Below, in pieces: positions 1 through 9,566 of a stretch of 64,000 nucleotides of DNA. The stretch's first letter is position 1; the number at the start of each line of letters is the position of its first letter. The stretch comes from Microbacteriaceae bacterium (GTDB lineage: Bacteria; Actinomycetota; Actinomycetes; Actinomycetales; Microbacteriaceae), in NCBI GenBank assembly GCA_025463545.1, contig JAODAR010000005.1, positions 62,001-126,000 of the forward strand. The letters run 5' to 3'. The translations under genes and the position numbers were made by a program. The notes beneath the pieces are model-generated. The model saw nothing but the letters and a program-made list of their open reading frames with translations. It was not told where the DNA came from and searched no databases.

Positions 1-389
1 AGGTTGACGTTGTACCGGATTTGGTGCAGGCCCATCAGTTTGTGCTGGATGGTCCCGTCGTACAGCTGGAAGATTCCGGCGCCGAGCAGCACGCCTCCCC
101 ACCATCGCGTCCACCACACCGCATGGCGGCGGAACAGGTCGGCCAGCATGAACAGTGCGCCCACTGCGGCGAACCAGCTGAAGGCGTGGAACAGCCCATC
201 AGTGACCAGCCCTACATCGAGGGTGGACTTGTCGTAGAAGTGGTGCCAGTGAAGAAGCTGGTGAAACACCGTCTCGTCTACGAACGCCGCAAGGCCAATG
301 CCGAACAACAGACCGGAAAGCAGGTTTCGACCGGTGTAGAGCGCCCGGTTCCCGGTGCTGGGCACCATCCGCATAGTGCTCACAGCCAT
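1..389 (-). CDS. DUF2243 family membrane protein, 3' end cut by window edge
   Basis: The frame opens with ATG at 389 and runs off the left edge without a stop, so about 129 N-terminal residues are visible. The translation carries the family's recognisable blocks: FVDETVFHQLLHWHHFYD near residue 40, then GLFHAFSWFAAVGALF, then VLLGAGIFQLYDGTIQHK, and ends at HQIRYNVN. Hydrophobic stretches indicate several membrane helices, with His and Asp residues at their borders. The biochemical function of DUF2243 is unknown to me. I assign the family from motif memory only. No operon partner is visible on the upstream side, where the next gene points away. Confidence 0.8.
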   Translation of the reverse strand, partial: MAVSTMRMVPSTGNRALYTGRNLLSGLLFGIGLAAFVDETVFHQLLHWHHFYDKSTLDVGLVTDGLFHAFSWFAAVGALFMLADLFRRHAVWWTRWWGGVLLGAGIFQLYDGTIQHKLMGLHQIRYNVN

Positions 390-555
390 TCGCACCGCCC
401 TTCTGGATGATCAAGGCCACGCTAGACCGGGTCATCACCACGCGCTACCCGGAGTGCAGGGCTCTTGACACAGCGAGGTATGGGCGTGCTGTCACCACAG
501 AGGAGGCATTGTCAGTCGTTTCAAACCCGCCTAAGGTTCCGACATGACCCGTTAG

Positions 556-945
556 GTGATCGACGCTCCCACCCTGTTGCACATCGTCGCCCACGGCATC
601 CAGCCCAGTCCGAGACGTCAGATCGTTGCTCCGAATTGCATCCGCTCGCAGGCGCTTTCACTGCTCTTTTCGGCAGTGCGGAGCGGTGACCTCACTGAGG
701 ATCTGGCGCTGCAGCATTATCAGCGCGTCACCGAACTGAAGATGCGGCTGCTCGGTGACCGGGTGTCTCGCCGCACTGCGTGGAGGATTGCCCGCGAGCA
801 GGATTGGGAGACAACGTTCGACGCGGAGTACCTGGCTTCCACCGAGCTTCAGGCCGACGCCCTGGTCACCGTCGAACCCGATCTGGACGGGAAAGAGAAG
901 AACATCGTGCCGCTCGCAGCCCTCGACGCGCTCACCACGGATTAG
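556..945 (+). CDS. PIN-like domain protein (VapC-type), possibly a broken gene
   Basis: About 129 residues with PIN-like landmarks: an N-terminal IDAPTLL strand (usual DAS-type first acidic residue), a central helix region after VAPN, then FDAEYLA and ALVTVEPDL near the C-terminus, matching the usual YDAxYxALA and LvTxD positions. VapC-type toxins are metal-dependent RNases. Here the usual second acidic residue is not obvious and the last motif reads VEP instead of VDP, so activity is doubtful. The start is uncertain. An ATG with an upstream AAGG lies at 544 but is followed two codons later by TAG (553-555), and the frame can only resume at GTG 556, which has no ribosome binding site of its own. 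No antitoxin gene is visible upstream. The family call is moderate. Confidence 0.5.
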   Translation: MIDAPTLLHIVAHGIQPSPRRQIVAPNCIRSQALSLLFSAVRSGDLTEDLALQHYQRVTELKMRLLGDRVSRRTAWRIAREQDWETTFDAEYLASTELQADALVTVEPDLDGKEKNIVPLAALDALTTD

Positions 946-982
946 GCGTTTTCCGGCTGCAGTATTCGGTTCGGGCAGGCGC

Positions 983-1375
983 TCACTGATCAGGGAACCC
1001 GGCTACTGCCTCGATCTCGACGAGCGCGCCCGGTCGCGCTGGGGTGACAGCCAGCACGGTGACGGCGGTGCGGTGGTTGCCCCATACCGCACGGGTGGCG
1101 GCGTAACCAGCGGCTGGGTCCATTCCGGGGGCGAGATAGATCGTCAGTTTGGCAACATACTCAGCTCCGCTCCCGGCCTCAGCGAGCACCGCGAGCAGGT
1201 TGCGCATGGCCTGCTCCGTCTGCGCCTCGAGTCCGTCGAGCAGGGCACCGGTATTGTCCGTTCCGTTCTGCCCGCCGACGTAGAGCGTCGGCCCGGCCTG
1301 AACGATCATCCCTTGCGCGAAGGCCGGGCTCTGGTACAGCTGAGGGGGATCGACCGGCGTGGGTTGACTCGTCAT
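983..1375 (-). CDS. RidA family protein (YjgF/YER057c/UK114)
   Basis: 130 residues, the normal size for the family. Visible landmarks are LYVGGQNGTD near residue 27, the helix with EQAMRNLLAVLAEAG, the KLTIYL strand and LVEIEAVAGFPD at the end. RidA proteins are trimeric enzymes that hydrolyse reactive enamine/imine intermediates made by PLP enzymes. Here the conserved Arg region reads GNHRTAVTVL, so membership of the deaminating RidA subgroup rather than a divergent Rid subgroup is not certain. ATG 1375 is preferred over an upstream in-frame extension because GAAGGG lies 8 nt upstream. It is downstream of rbfA on the same strand after a 245-bp gap in which I see nothing definite. Confidence 0.82.
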   Translation of the reverse strand: MTSQPTPVDPPQLYQSPAFAQGMIVQAGPTLYVGGQNGTDNTGALLDGLEAQTEQAMRNLLAVLAEAGSGAEYVAKLTIYLAPGMDPAAGYAATRAVWGNHRTAVTVLAVTPARPGALVEIEAVAGFPDQ

Positions 1376-1620
1376 GGTTGGTGTCCCTTCCCCTATCCTC
1401 TCCGAGTATCCCACCGGCCTCTGACGTTGCGGTTGCCAGTCCGATACTGCGCGTGCAGCGTGGTGGGGCGGCCGCAATCGGGAAATTCAGGAACACGCAC
1501 CGACTCTGGGGAGCTCGCCCGCAGAGATCCGGCCCCTTATGTCGGCAGGGGACGCTGCAAGGCGGACTCGTCCTGAATCTCCGCGCTCCGCTCCGTCAGC
1601 AGATGCGGTCGGCAGATGCG

Positions 1621-2157
1621 TCAGCGAGCGTCGGTGTCGGCCGGGTCGGCCTCGGCCGGGTCGGCGTCGGCCGGGTCGGAAACTGCGTCGTCGTCATAGA
1701 CGTCCTCCGCAGCAAGGTCCTCGTCGTCGTCTTCAAACGTGCGCGGTTTCACGTACGGGTCGGCGTCGCCGGCGTACTGCGCGGTCTGGGCAAGCTGCCC
1801 GACCTCGGTGTCCCGGTCGCGCGCTTCCCGGAGCAGGTCCTCGATCAGCTTGGCGTTCTCGGGGATCGCGTCGGCGATGAACTCGATCGACGGCGTGAGC
1901 CGCGCAGTGATGTTCTTGCCGACCTCGTTGCGCATGAGCCCGGTCGCGGCTTTGAGCGCGGCCGCGCTGTCGGCGCGTTCCTCGTCCGTTCCGTAGACGG
2001 TGTAGAAGATCGACGCGTGCTGCAGGTCCCCGGTCACCTTGACATCGGTAATGGTCACGAAGCCCAGGCGGGGGTCGCGGAGCCCGCGCTCCAGTCGCTT
2101 GGCGACGATGACCTTGATGCGGTCCGCCATCTTGCTTGCGCGTGCCTGGTCAACCAT
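1621..2157 (-). CDS. rbfA: 30S ribosome-binding factor A
   Basis: 178 residues. The KH-like RbfA core occupies roughly residues 1-125: ASKMADRIKVIVAKRLERG, then DPRLGFVTITDVKVTGDL with the typical kinked-helix region, then IEFIADAIPENAKLIEDLL. RbfA binds the 30S neck and helps 16S rRNA 5' maturation and cold adaptation. The C-terminal 50 residues are an acidic Asp/Ala tail with ADPAEADPADTDAR-like repeats, which is non-conserved and probably disordered. ATG 2157 has AGGAG six bases upstream. It is the last gene of the nusA-ylxR-infB-rbfA operon and is separated from infB by 211 bp holding a hairpin. Confidence 0.95.
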   Translation of the reverse strand: MVDQARASKMADRIKVIVAKRLERGLRDPRLGFVTITDVKVTGDLQHASIFYTVYGTDEERADSAAALKAATGLMRNEVGKNITARLTPSIEFIADAIPENAKLIEDLLREARDRDTEVGQLAQTAQYAGDADPYVKPRTFEDDDEDLAAEDVYDDDAVSDPADADPAEADPADTDAR

Positions 2158-2283
2158 GAGAATCTCCTCTTCTTGCGCAACTCCGCCGAAGCGGCGCCGG
2201 ATCGTAATAGTGGCTGTTCGCCGAGCAGCGGCCGAGCAACTCACCCTGCCACTCACCGCGAGCTATCTTCGAAACTGGAGCGG

Positions 2284-2354
2284 CGGATGGGGTGTTCGGC
2301 TGAGGCGCCTCGGGGTAGGGGTCCCCGCTAGCGCCGTGCCGAATGCCCCATCCG
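2284..2354 (-). terminator. stem-loop between infB and rbfA
   Basis: Arms CGGATGGGGTGTTCGGC (2284-2300) and GCCGAATGCCCCATCCG (2338-2354) pair with only two mismatches, and the loop itself holds the palindrome GAGGCGCCTC. There is no T-tract, so this could be an attenuator, an mRNA-processing hairpin or a partial terminator that lowers rbfA expression relative to infB. Confidence 0.5.
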
Positions 2355-2368
2355 TCGCGACCGCGAAC

Positions 2369-5233
2369 TTACGCCCGCGGCTTCTCCTTCATTTCGATCG
2401 TCTCGATCTCATCACCGATCTGGATGTCGTTGAACTTGCCGAGACCGATACCGGCCTCGAAGTCCGTGCGAACCTCGGTGACGTCGTCCTTGAAGCGACG
2501 CAGCGACTCGATGGCCAGGTTGTCCCCGACCACGATGCCGTCGCGGATGACGCGCGCCTTGGCGTTTCGCGTGATCGTTCCCGACCGCACGATGACACCG
2601 GCGATGTTGCCGAACTTGGAGGAACGGAACACCTCGCGGATTTCGGCGACACCGCTCTGCACCTCTTCGAACTCGGGCTTGAGCATTCCCTTGAGGGAGT
2701 TCTCAATGTCCTCGAGTGCCGAGTAGATGACCGAGTAGAAGCGCACGTCCACACCTTCACGGGCGGCGCGTTCCCGCGCCTTCGTGTCGGGGCGAACGTT
2801 GAACCCGATGATGATGGCGTTGTCGACGGTGGCGAGGTTGACGTCGCTCTCCGTGACAGCACCCACACCACGGTGGATGATCCGAAGCTGCACAGAATCG
2901 TCGACCTCGATCTTGAGAAGCGACTCTTCGAGGGCCTCGACGGCACCCGAAACGTCACCCTTGATGATGAGGTTGAGCGACTCGACCTTGCCCTCTTCAA
3001 GGGCACGTGTGAAGTCTTCGAGGCTGATGCGCTTGCGAGCCTTGGCCAGCAGGGCGTTGCGCTCTGCCGCTTCACGCTTCTCGGCGATCTGACGGGCGGT
3101 GCGGTCTTCCTCGATGACGAGGAAGGTGTCACCGGCACGCGGGACGCTGGAGAGACCCTGCACCTGGACCGGACGGGATGGCAGCGCCTCGAGCACGGCG
3201 ACGCCGTTCTCGTCTGACATCGCACGGACGCGGCCGTAGGCCGTTCCGGCGACGATGGCATCTCCGACGCGGAGCGTTCCGGACTGGATGAGCACGGTCG
3301 CGACAGCGCCGCGGCCCTTGTCGAGGCGGGCTTCGATAGCCACACCGCGCGCATCCTTGTTCGGGTTCGCTCGCATGTCGAGAGCGGCGTCCGCGGTGAG
3401 CAGCACGGCGTCCAGCAGTTCCTGGATGCCGATGTTGTTCCGGGCCGACACGTCGACGAACATGACGTCTCCGCCGTACTCTTCGGCGACGAGGCCGAAC
3501 TCGGTGAGCTGCTGGCGCACCTTCTGCGGGTTGGCGTCGGGCTTGTCGATCTTGTTGACTGCGACCACGATCGGCACGTTGGCCGCCTGCGCGTGGTTCA
3601 GCGCCTCAATCGTCTGCGGCATGATGCCGTCGTCAGCTGCGACCACGAGGATGGCGATGTCGGTCACCTGCGCACCACGGGCACGCATGGCGGTGAACGC
3701 CTCGTGGCCCGGTGTGTCGATGAAGGTGATCGGGCGTTCGATGCCCTCGTGCTCAGCGACAACCTGGTACGCACCGATGTGCTGCGTGATCCCACCGGCC
3801 TCCCCTTCAACAACCTTGGAGTTGCGGATGGCGTCGAGCAGGCGAGTCTTACCGTGGTCGACGTGGCCCATGACGGTGACAACCGGCGGACGAGCCTCAA
3901 GCTCTTCGTCAGTCTCCTCGGCGAGTTCTTCGTCGATGTCGATGTCGAAGCCGAGCAGCAGTTCGCGGTCCTCGTCCTCGGGCGAAACCATCTGGATCTT
4001 GTAACCCAGCTCCTCGCCCAGGATGCCGAAGGTCGCCTCGTCGAGCGACTCGGTCGCTGTGGCCATTTCACCCAGGTGGAACAGCACCGTGACCAGATTG
4101 CCCGGGCTGGCGTCGATCTTGTCGGCGAAGTCGGTGATCGAAGCTCCACGACGCAGGCGCACGACAGTGCCGCCATCGCCGCGGGGAACGCTCACGCCAC
4201 CCAGCGACGGAGCTTCGCGCAGTTCGAATTCCTGCCTCTTCGTACGCTTCGACTTGCGGGCCTTGCTCTTTCCGCCACCACGGCCGAAGGCACCGGCGGT
4301 TCCGCCGCCCGGTCCACGGCCACGGCCGCCGCCACCGCCACCGGCGGGGCGGGGTGCTGCGAAGCCGGGGGTTCCGCCCGGTGCTCCCGGACGGAAGCTC
4401 GGGCGAGCTCCACCGCCCTGGGTTGCACTGGGGCCGCCGGGGCGCTGGAAGCCACCCGGACGCTGACCGAAGCCGGTCGGACGCTGACCCTGGCCGGGAC
4501 CGCCCGGACGCGGGGCTCCGGGGCGCGGTGCGGCAGGGCGAGGAATGTTGCTCGGGGTCGGGCGCTGGCCCATGCCCTGCGCACTGGCGAACGGGTTGTT
4601 GCCCGGACGCGGTGCGGCGGGGCGCTGGCCCATGCCCTGGTTGCTGGCGAACGGGTTGTTACCCGGACGCGCGGCGCCGGGGCGCGGAATGCTCCCGCCC
4701 GGCTTGGCAGCTGCCGTGTGGCTGGCAGCCGAACTGCCGGGCGTTGCGGCGGAAGGTGCGGCGGCCTCGGGTGCAGCAGCCTCCCCATCAGTAGCAACGA
4801 CCTTCTCGGCCGCGGCAGCCTTCTCGTGCGCAGCGGCCTTCTCGGCGGCCTGCGCCTGGCGCTCGGCGACGGTCAGCGGCGCGATGGGTACCGGTGCGGC
4901 ATCCATCACGGGCGCTTCTGACGAAGCTTCGGTGGCCATCGGCTTTGCAGCAGGACGAGCGGGCGACGGACGTGCTCCGCCCGGCTTGACCGACGACTGC
5001 GGACGAGCTGCGGGTGCTGATGCTGCAACGGGCGCCTCGGTCTTCGGCGCGGAGGCAGTCGCCTTCACACCATCGGCTTCAAGCGCAGCACGAAGACGGC
5101 GGGCCACCGGGGGCTCGACGCTACTGGACGGTCCCTTGACGAACTCGCCCATTTCTTTCAATTTTGCAAGGGCTACCTTGCTGTCGACACCGAGTTCGCT
5201 CGCGATCTCGTGTACGCGTGGTTTCGCAGCCAC
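2369..5233 (-). CDS. infB: translation initiation factor IF-2
   Basis: 954 residues. IF-2 is the GTPase that places fMet-tRNA on the 30S subunit and drives subunit joining. The GTP-binding domain is intact: G1 [12 protein letters not shown] near residue 455, G3 DTPGHEAF near 505, G4 NKID near 558. Domains II-IV follow to the C-terminus. The N-terminus has the short IF2_N helix ([13 protein letters not shown]) and then a long Pro/Gly/Ala/Arg-rich segment with repeated RPGNNPFAS and GMGQRP units, as in other actinobacteria. GTG 5233 ([11 protein letters not shown]) is chosen because AGGAG lies five bases upstream. A longer ATG-initiated frame (5257) would start before that site. It follows ylxR and nusA in one operon. 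Confidence 0.97.
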   Translation of the reverse strand: MAAKPRVHEIASELGVDSKVALAKLKEMGEFVKGPSSSVEPPVARRLRAALEADGVKATASAPKTEAPVAASAPAARPQSSVKPGGARPSPARPAAKPMATEASSEAPVMDAAPVPIAPLTVAERQAQAAEKAAAHEKAAAAEKVVATDGEAAAPEAAAPSAATPGSSAASHTAAAKPGGSIPRPGAARPGNNPFASNQGMGQRPAAPRPGNNPFASAQGMGQRPTPSNIPRPAAPRPGAPRPGGPGQGQRPTGFGQRPGGFQRPGGPSATQGGGARPSFRPGAPGGTPGFAAPRPAGGGGGGRGRGPGGGTAGAFGRGGGKSKARKSKRTKRQEFELREAPSLGGVSVPRGDGGTVVRLRRGASITDFADKIDASPGNLVTVLFHLGEMATATESLDEATFGILGEELGYKIQMVSPEDEDRELLLGFDIDIDEELAEETDEELEARPPVVTVMGHVDHGKTRLLDAIRNSKVVEGEAGGITQHIGAYQVVAEHEGIERPITFIDTPGHEAFTAMRARGAQVTDIAILVVAADDGIMPQTIEALNHAQAANVPIVVAVNKIDKPDANPQKVRQQLTEFGLVAEEYGGDVMFVDVSARNNIGIQELLDAVLLTADAALDMRANPNKDARGVAIEARLDKGRGAVATVLIQSGTLRVGDAIVAGTAYGRVRAMSDENGVAVLEALPSRPVQVQGLSSVPRAGDTFLVIEEDRTARQIAEKREAAERNALLAKARKRISLEDFTRALEEGKVESLNLIIKGDVSGAVEALEESLLKIEVDDSVQLRIIHRGVGAVTESDVNLATVDNAIIIGFNVRPDTKARERAAREGVDVRFYSVIYSALEDIENSLKGMLKPEFEEVQSGVAEIREVFRSSKFGNIAGVIVRSGTITRNAKARVIRDGIVVGDNLAIESLRRFKDDVTEVRTDFEAGIGLGKFNDIQIGDEIETIEMKEKPRA

Positions 5234-5309
5234 AATTCTCCTGTTCCGGGCCTGCACCCGGAAAGGGGCAGACCGTTAGTAACGGACGGGTCTCATTTCG
5301 AGCCGCTCA

Positions 5310-5567
5310 TTAGTTATCCATTAGCCGATTCAGCCTGTTCTCTAGTTGTTTCGCGTCCAGTTCGCCGCTCACTCGCAATGCACGCCCGAAAGCGCGCCGC
5401 CTGAGGGCGTCGTGAAAGCACGAGGTGGTCGGATGCAGCCACGCACCTCGCCCGGGCAGAACGGCGGTTTCATCCGCCACAAGTTCTGAGTCCCGGGCTA
5501 CAACCCTCAGAAGTGAGGACCGCGGAGCGCGCGAACGGCATCCAATGCACGTTCTAACGGGTTCCAT
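5310..5567 (-). CDS. YlxR family RNA-binding protein (DUF448)
   Basis: 85 residues with the family signature near the N-terminus (VRTCIGCRSRAPRSSLLRVV) and the GRGAWLHPTTSC block in the middle. The fold is a small basic RNA-binding domain, and the gene sits between nusA and infB as in most bacteria. YlxR homologues have been linked to nucleoid/RNase P or transcription control, but the precise role here cannot be read from sequence. It starts 8 bp after the nusA stop, consistent with one transcript. ATG 5567 directly precedes the conserved EPVRTC motif. Confidence 0.92.
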   Translation of the reverse strand: MEPVRTCIGCRSRAPRSSLLRVVARDSELVADETAVLPGRGAWLHPTTSCFHDALRRRAFGRALRVSGELDAKQLENRLNRLMDN

Positions 5568-5575
5568 GGTACCCC

Positions 5576-6586
5576 TTATTCCGCGTCCTCCAGAATGCTG
5601 TCGGGCTGGATGTCGATTTTCGCGCCGGTGAGCTTGGCTGCAAGTCGGGCGTTCTGGCCCTCTTTGCCGATGGCGAGGGAAAGCTGGTAATCCGGTACGA
5701 GCGCTCGCACAGCCTTGATCGACTCATCGATCACGTAGGCGCTCGTCACTTTCGCCGGTGAGAGCGCACTGGCGACGAAGGTGGCCAGGTCCGGCGAGAA
5801 GTCGACGATGTCGATCTTCTCGTTGTTGAGCTCCGCCGTGACCGCGCGAACCCGCTGCCCGAGTTCGCCGATGCAGGCCCCCTTGGCGTTCACGCCGGGT
5901 TCTGTCGCGCGCACTGCGATCTTGGTGCGGTGGCCGGCTTCGCGGGCCAGCGAGACGATTTCGACGACGCCGCTGGCGATCTCCGGGACCTCCAGTGCGA
6001 ACAGCTTCCGCACGAGCGACGGGTGGGTGCGGGAGACCGTGATCTGCGGTCCCTTCATGCCCTTGCTCACACTCGTGACGTAGACCCGGATGCGGGAACC
6101 GTGGTCGTAACTCTCCCCCGGCACCTGCTCCTCGGGCGGAAGAATCGCTTCAATGCTGCCGAGGTCGACGTGGATCATGCGAGGGTTCGGACCCTGCTGG
6201 ATGATCCCGGCCACGATGTCACCCTCACGGCTGCGGAATTCACCCAGCACCGCGTCGTCCGCCAGATCACGGAGCCGCTGGTTGATGACCTGCTTGGCCG
6301 CGAACGCCGCGATCCGACCGAAGTCGCTCGGCTCGTCGACGGCCTCGCCGATGATGTTGCCTTCGTCGTCGTGCTCGGGAACGAAGATCGACACGTGACC
6401 GGTCTTGCGGTTCAGTTCGACACGGGCCCCGGGCTCTTCGGTGATCGCCTGCTTCATGTGCTCACCGGGGTGGATGTGCTTCAGGTATGCGGTCAGGATT
6501 GCCTGCTCGATGATCTGCGCGAGTTCCTCGAAGGGGATCTCTTTCTCGCGTTCCATTAGCCGCAACATACTGAGGTCGATGTCCAT
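5576..6586 (-). CDS. nusA: transcription termination/antitermination factor NusA
   Basis: 336 residues, the short actinobacterial form without C-terminal acidic repeats. The N-terminal RNA polymerase-binding domain spans about 1-115, the S1 domain about 120-190 (starting GDIVAGIIQQGPN), KH1 about 215-270 with IGELGQRVRAV, and KH2 about 290-330 with LAIGKEGQNARLAAKLTG. NusA binds RNA polymerase and modulates pausing, termination and antitermination. It is the first gene of nusA-ylxR-infB-rbfA. ATG 6586 is preceded by GGAGG. The position upstream, usually held by rimP, is taken by a divergent membrane-protein gene. Confidence 0.96.
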   Translation of the reverse strand: MDIDLSMLRLMEREKEIPFEELAQIIEQAILTAYLKHIHPGEHMKQAITEEPGARVELNRKTGHVSIFVPEHDDEGNIIGEAVDEPSDFGRIAAFAAKQVINQRLRDLADDAVLGEFRSREGDIVAGIIQQGPNPRMIHVDLGSIEAILPPEEQVPGESYDHGSRIRVYVTSVSKGMKGPQITVSRTHPSLVRKLFALEVPEIASGVVEIVSLAREAGHRTKIAVRATEPGVNAKGACIGELGQRVRAVTAELNNEKIDIVDFSPDLATFVASALSPAKVTSAYVIDESIKAVRALVPDYQLSLAIGKEGQNARLAAKLTGAKIDIQPDSILEDAE

Positions 6587-6690
6587 GGCCGGCCTCCTCT
6601 ATTCAAATTGTGCCGCCGCGAAACTGCGCAGCGGGCTCGTCTTCTACGGTACTCGAATCCGTGGCACTCCTGCACCGATCGGGCTGGGGA

Positions 6691-6696
6691 TACGCT
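6691..6696 (+). promoter_or_regulatory. -10 box TACGCT for leaderless DUF1206 gene
   Basis: TACGCT (TANNNT consensus) lies 6 nt before GTG 6703 with no purine-rich ribosome binding site between them, so transcription probably starts at or next to the start codon. No convincing -35 element is visible. Confidence 0.45.
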
Positions 6697-6702
6697 GGGC
6701 GC

Positions 6703-7536
6703 GTGAACACGGATTCGGCGAACCGCTCCGCCGGGCAGGAAGCCAAGAGCGCGGCGAAGAGCACCGAGCTCAAGCCCCCGGTGCGCCTGCTGGCCCGCGC
6801 AGGCGTCGCGATGATTGGTCTGCTGCACATCATCATCGGAGCGCTGGCGATCAGCGTTGCGACCGGTTCCGGTGGCGGCGAGGCCGACCAGTCCGGGGCG
6901 CTGGGCCAGCTCGCGAAGACGCCGGGCGGAGTAATCCTCCTCTGGGCGGTGGTGGTCGGGATGCTCGCGCTCGTGGTGTGGCAGGTGCTGCAGGCATTCC
7001 TGGTGCCCGGGAAGGACCGGGAGCGGCGATGGGCGCACCGGGTTGTCGAGCTCGGCAAAGGGCTCGCCTACATTTTCATCGGCTGGACCGCATTCACCTT
7101 CGCCCGCGGCTCATCGACGAGCAGCCAGGACTCCACCCAAAACGCGAGCGCCACGCTCCTGGGCGCGCCGGGCGGCGTCATCCTGCTGGTGGTCATCGGC
7201 CTGGTCGTGATCATCACCGGCGCCGCCTTCGCGTTCCGCGGCGTCACCGGAAAATTCCTCCGGGACATTCGGATGCCGCGTGACCCGTTCGGCTTGATCG
7301 TGACCTGGCTCGGCGTGGTCGGTTACGCGGCGAAAGGCGTTCTGCTCGGCGTGGTCGGCTGGCTGTTCCTGGTAGCGGCGTTCACCGTCGATCCTCAGAA
7401 GGCCACTGGACTCGACGGCGCCATCCAGTCCATCGCGGGGCTGCCCTTCGGCACCGCCATCCTCATTGCGGCGGGAGTGGGCCTGATCGCCTACGGGCTG
7501 TACTTCCTGGCCCGCGCTCCCCTGGTGAAGCTGTAG
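6703..7536 (+). CDS. DUF1206 multi-pass membrane protein
   Basis: 277 residues. Six hydrophobic segments are arranged as three repeats of a two-helix unit (around residues 30-95, 105-190 and 205-270), the usual internal threefold repeat of DUF1206. Each repeat has a LARAGV/GLAYIFIGW/GYAAKGVLLGVVGW-like first helix followed by a helix ending near VWQVLQAF or IAYGLYFLARA. Function is unknown. GTG 6703 is chosen because it sits just after a TACGCT -10 box; a frame opening at 6610 would include implausible coding. It is divergent from nusA and convergent with proS. Confidence 0.85.
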   Translation: MNTDSANRSAGQEAKSAAKSTELKPPVRLLARAGVAMIGLLHIIIGALAISVATGSGGGEADQSGALGQLAKTPGGVILLWAVVVGMLALVVWQVLQAFLVPGKDRERRWAHRVVELGKGLAYIFIGWTAFTFARGSSTSSQDSTQNASATLLGAPGGVILLVVIGLVVIITGAAFAFRGVTGKFLRDIRMPRDPFGLIVTWLGVVGYAAKGVLLGVVGWLFLVAAFTVDPQKATGLDGAIQSIAGLPFGTAILIAAGVGLIAYGLYFLARAPLVKL

Positions 7537-7556
7537 CGCGCCACCGGGCGCGGGGG

Positions 7557-7643
7557 GTTCCGAATTCAGGAAGGGAGGCGTGTCACGGCTGATCCGGCCG
7601 CACTCCTACCCGCGACACGCCTGCGTGCTCCTGAATTCGGAAC
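7557..7643. repeat. nested perfect inverted repeat between convergent genes
   Basis: Outer arms GTTCCGAATTCAGGA (7557-7571) and TCCTGAATTCGGAAC (7629-7643) are a perfect 15-bp inverted repeat. Inside them AGGCGTGTC (7576-7584) and GACACGCCT (7614-7622) form a second perfect 9-bp stem. The 29-nt loop is GC-rich and there is no T-tract. It lies between DUF1206 and proS, so it may act as a bidirectional terminator, but the outer arms look more like the ends of a small palindromic or mobile repeat. Confidence 0.6.
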
Positions 7644-7650
7644 AGGCGCG

Positions 7651-7698
7651 GCGCGGACCGGGGGCGGACCCGGGCGCGGACCCGGGCGCGGACCCGGG
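7651..7698. repeat. 4 x 12-bp tandem repeat
   Basis: Four consecutive 12-bp units close to CGCGGACCCGGG fill the gap up to the proS stop codon. The last two units are identical and the first two differ at one or two positions. Confidence 0.7.
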
Positions 7699-7708
7699 CA
7701 TCCGCTTC

Positions 7709-9472
7709 TCAGCTCAGGCGGGCCGTGATGTCGGCGACGGCGACCTGTTCACGCTCGCCGGTGCGACGGTCCCAGAACTCGACGATGCCGTCGGCGGCGC
7801 CGCGGCCCACGATCACGATCTTCGGTACGCCGATGAGCTCCGCATCCCCGAATTTCACGCCCGGTGACACCTTGGGGCGGTCGTCGTAGAGCACCTCGCG
7901 GCCGGTCGCTTCAATGGCTGCGACGACCGTTTCCGAGGTGTCGAAGACGACCTGCTCGCGGCCTGTGGCGATGACGTGAACGTCGAACGGCGCGACAGCG
8001 GCGGGCCAGATCAGCCCCTTCTCGTCGTTGTTCAGCTCGGCGATGATCGCGAGGATGCGGGTGACGCCGATGCCGTACGAGCCCATCGTGACCGTGACCA
8101 GCTTGCCGTTGGGGTCGAGCACCTTGAGCCCGAGCGACTCGGCGTACTTGCGGCCGAGCTGGAAGACGTGGCCGATCTCCGTGCCGCGAGCCAGCTCGAC
8201 CGGGCCGGAGCCGTCGGGGGCCGGGTCGCCGAAGCGCACCTCGGCGGCCTCCACAGTGCCGTCGGCCTGGAAGTCGCGCCCGGCGACGAGCCCGAACACG
8301 TGCTTGCCGTGCTGGTTGGACCCGGTGATCCACTCGGTGCCGTCGACGACGCGCGGGTCGACCAGGTAACGGATGCCGGTGCTCGCCTTCTCGCCGAGTA
8401 CGGCTCCGTCGGCGGACCAGGGCCCGATGTACCCCTTCACAAGGCCCGGGTGGCGTGCGAAGTCGGTTTCGTTGGCGGCCTCGACCTCGGCGGGGGCGAA
8501 TGCGACCTCCACCCGCTTGAGGTCGACTTCGCGGTCACCGGGCAGGCCGATGATCACGAGTTCGCGGGTGCCGTCCGGGTTCATCAGCGCCAGCACGACG
8601 TTCTTGAGAGTGTCGGCGGCGGTCCAGTCGCGTCCGTCCGGGCGGGGGTGGTTCGCGTTGGCGCTGTCGACCAGGGTCTGGATGGTGGGAGTGTCAGGGG
8701 TGTCGTGCACTTCCGCCTCACCGACGCCTTCGCAGCTGACGGCCGGCGGCACCAGCGTGGTGAACGCCTCGACGTTGGCGGCGTATCCGCCCGCCGAGCG
8801 CACGAAGGTGTCTTCACCGACCGGGGTGGGGTGCAGGAATTCTTCGCTCTTCGACCCCCCCATGGCGCCGGCATCCGCTTTGACGATCACGTACTCCAGG
8901 CCCAGCCGGGTGAAGATGCGCTCGTACGCGTCGCGCTGCGACTGGTAGCTCTCGTCGAGCCCCTCGTCGGTGAAGTCGAAGGAGTACGCGTCTTTCATGG
9001 TGAACTCGCGGCCGCGCAGGAGGCCGGCACGGGGGCGAGCCTCGTCGCGGTACTTGTCCTGGATCTGGTAGATCGACAGCGGGAGGTCTTTGTAGCTGTT
9101 GTAGAGGTCCTTGACCAGGAGGGTGAAGACCTCTTCGTGCGTGGGAGCGAGGAGCATGTCGGAGCCCTTGCGGTCCTTGAGGCGGAAGATGCCGTCTCCG
9201 TATTCGTCCCAGCGACCGGTCACGTCGTACGGTTCGCGGGGCAGGAGGGCCGGGAAGTGCACCTCGTGCGCGCCCGCGTTCGTCATCTCCTCGCGGATGA
9301 TCGTCTCGATCTTGCCCTTCACGCGGAGTCCGATCGGCAGCCAGGCGAAGATGCCGGGCGCCTGCCGGCGGATGTAGCCGGCCCGCACCAGCAGGCGGTG
9401 GCTGGTGACCTCGGCGTCGGCGGGGTCTTCGCGGAGGGTACGGAGGAAGTAGTTCGAAAGGCGTGTAGGCAC
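7709..9472 (-). CDS. proS: proline--tRNA ligase
   Basis: 587 residues, full length for the bacterial-type enzyme, which charges tRNA-Pro and edits mischarged Ala. Class II motif 1 is near residues 30-80 ([16 protein letters not shown]), motif 2 near 135-155 ([21 protein letters not shown], reading [20 protein letters not shown]) and motif 3 near 445-460 ([16 protein letters not shown]). The editing (INS) domain occupies the long insertion between motifs 2 and 3, about residues 220-400. The anticodon-binding domain makes up the C-terminal 110 residues. ATG 9472 begins the conserved [15 protein letters not shown]. It is monocistronic here and convergent with the DUF1206 gene. Confidence 0.96.
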   Translation of the reverse strand: MPTRLSNYFLRTLREDPADAEVTSHRLLVRAGYIRRQAPGIFAWLPIGLRVKGKIETIIREEMTNAGAHEVHFPALLPREPYDVTGRWDEYGDGIFRLKDRKGSDMLLAPTHEEVFTLLVKDLYNSYKDLPLSIYQIQDKYRDEARPRAGLLRGREFTMKDAYSFDFTDEGLDESYQSQRDAYERIFTRLGLEYVIVKADAGAMGGSKSEEFLHPTPVGEDTFVRSAGGYAANVEAFTTLVPPAVSCEGVGEAEVHDTPDTPTIQTLVDSANANHPRPDGRDWTAADTLKNVVLALMNPDGTRELVIIGLPGDREVDLKRVEVAFAPAEVEAANETDFARHPGLVKGYIGPWSADGAVLGEKASTGIRYLVDPRVVDGTEWITGSNQHGKHVFGLVAGRDFQADGTVEAAEVRFGDPAPDGSGPVELARGTEIGHVFQLGRKYAESLGLKVLDPNGKLVTVTMGSYGIGVTRILAIIAELNNDEKGLIWPAAVAPFDVHVIATGREQVVFDTSETVVAAIEATGREVLYDDRPKVSPGVKFGDAELIGVPKIVIVGRGAADGIVEFWDRRTGEREQVAVADITARLS

Positions 9473-9566
9473 CTGACTACTTTAGAGCGACTGCGGCGCG
9501 GGTGGATCGTCGAAGGCGGGTACGGCCGGCCGCGATTGCAGCCGGCCGCACCCGCGCCCGCTCAGT

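Noticed and set aside
465..689. Short plus-strand frame overlapping the PIN-like gene, considered as an antitoxin
   Set aside because: It overlaps the PIN-like coding sequence in another frame, has no antitoxin-like fold or leucine/ribbon pattern, and no ribosome binding site.
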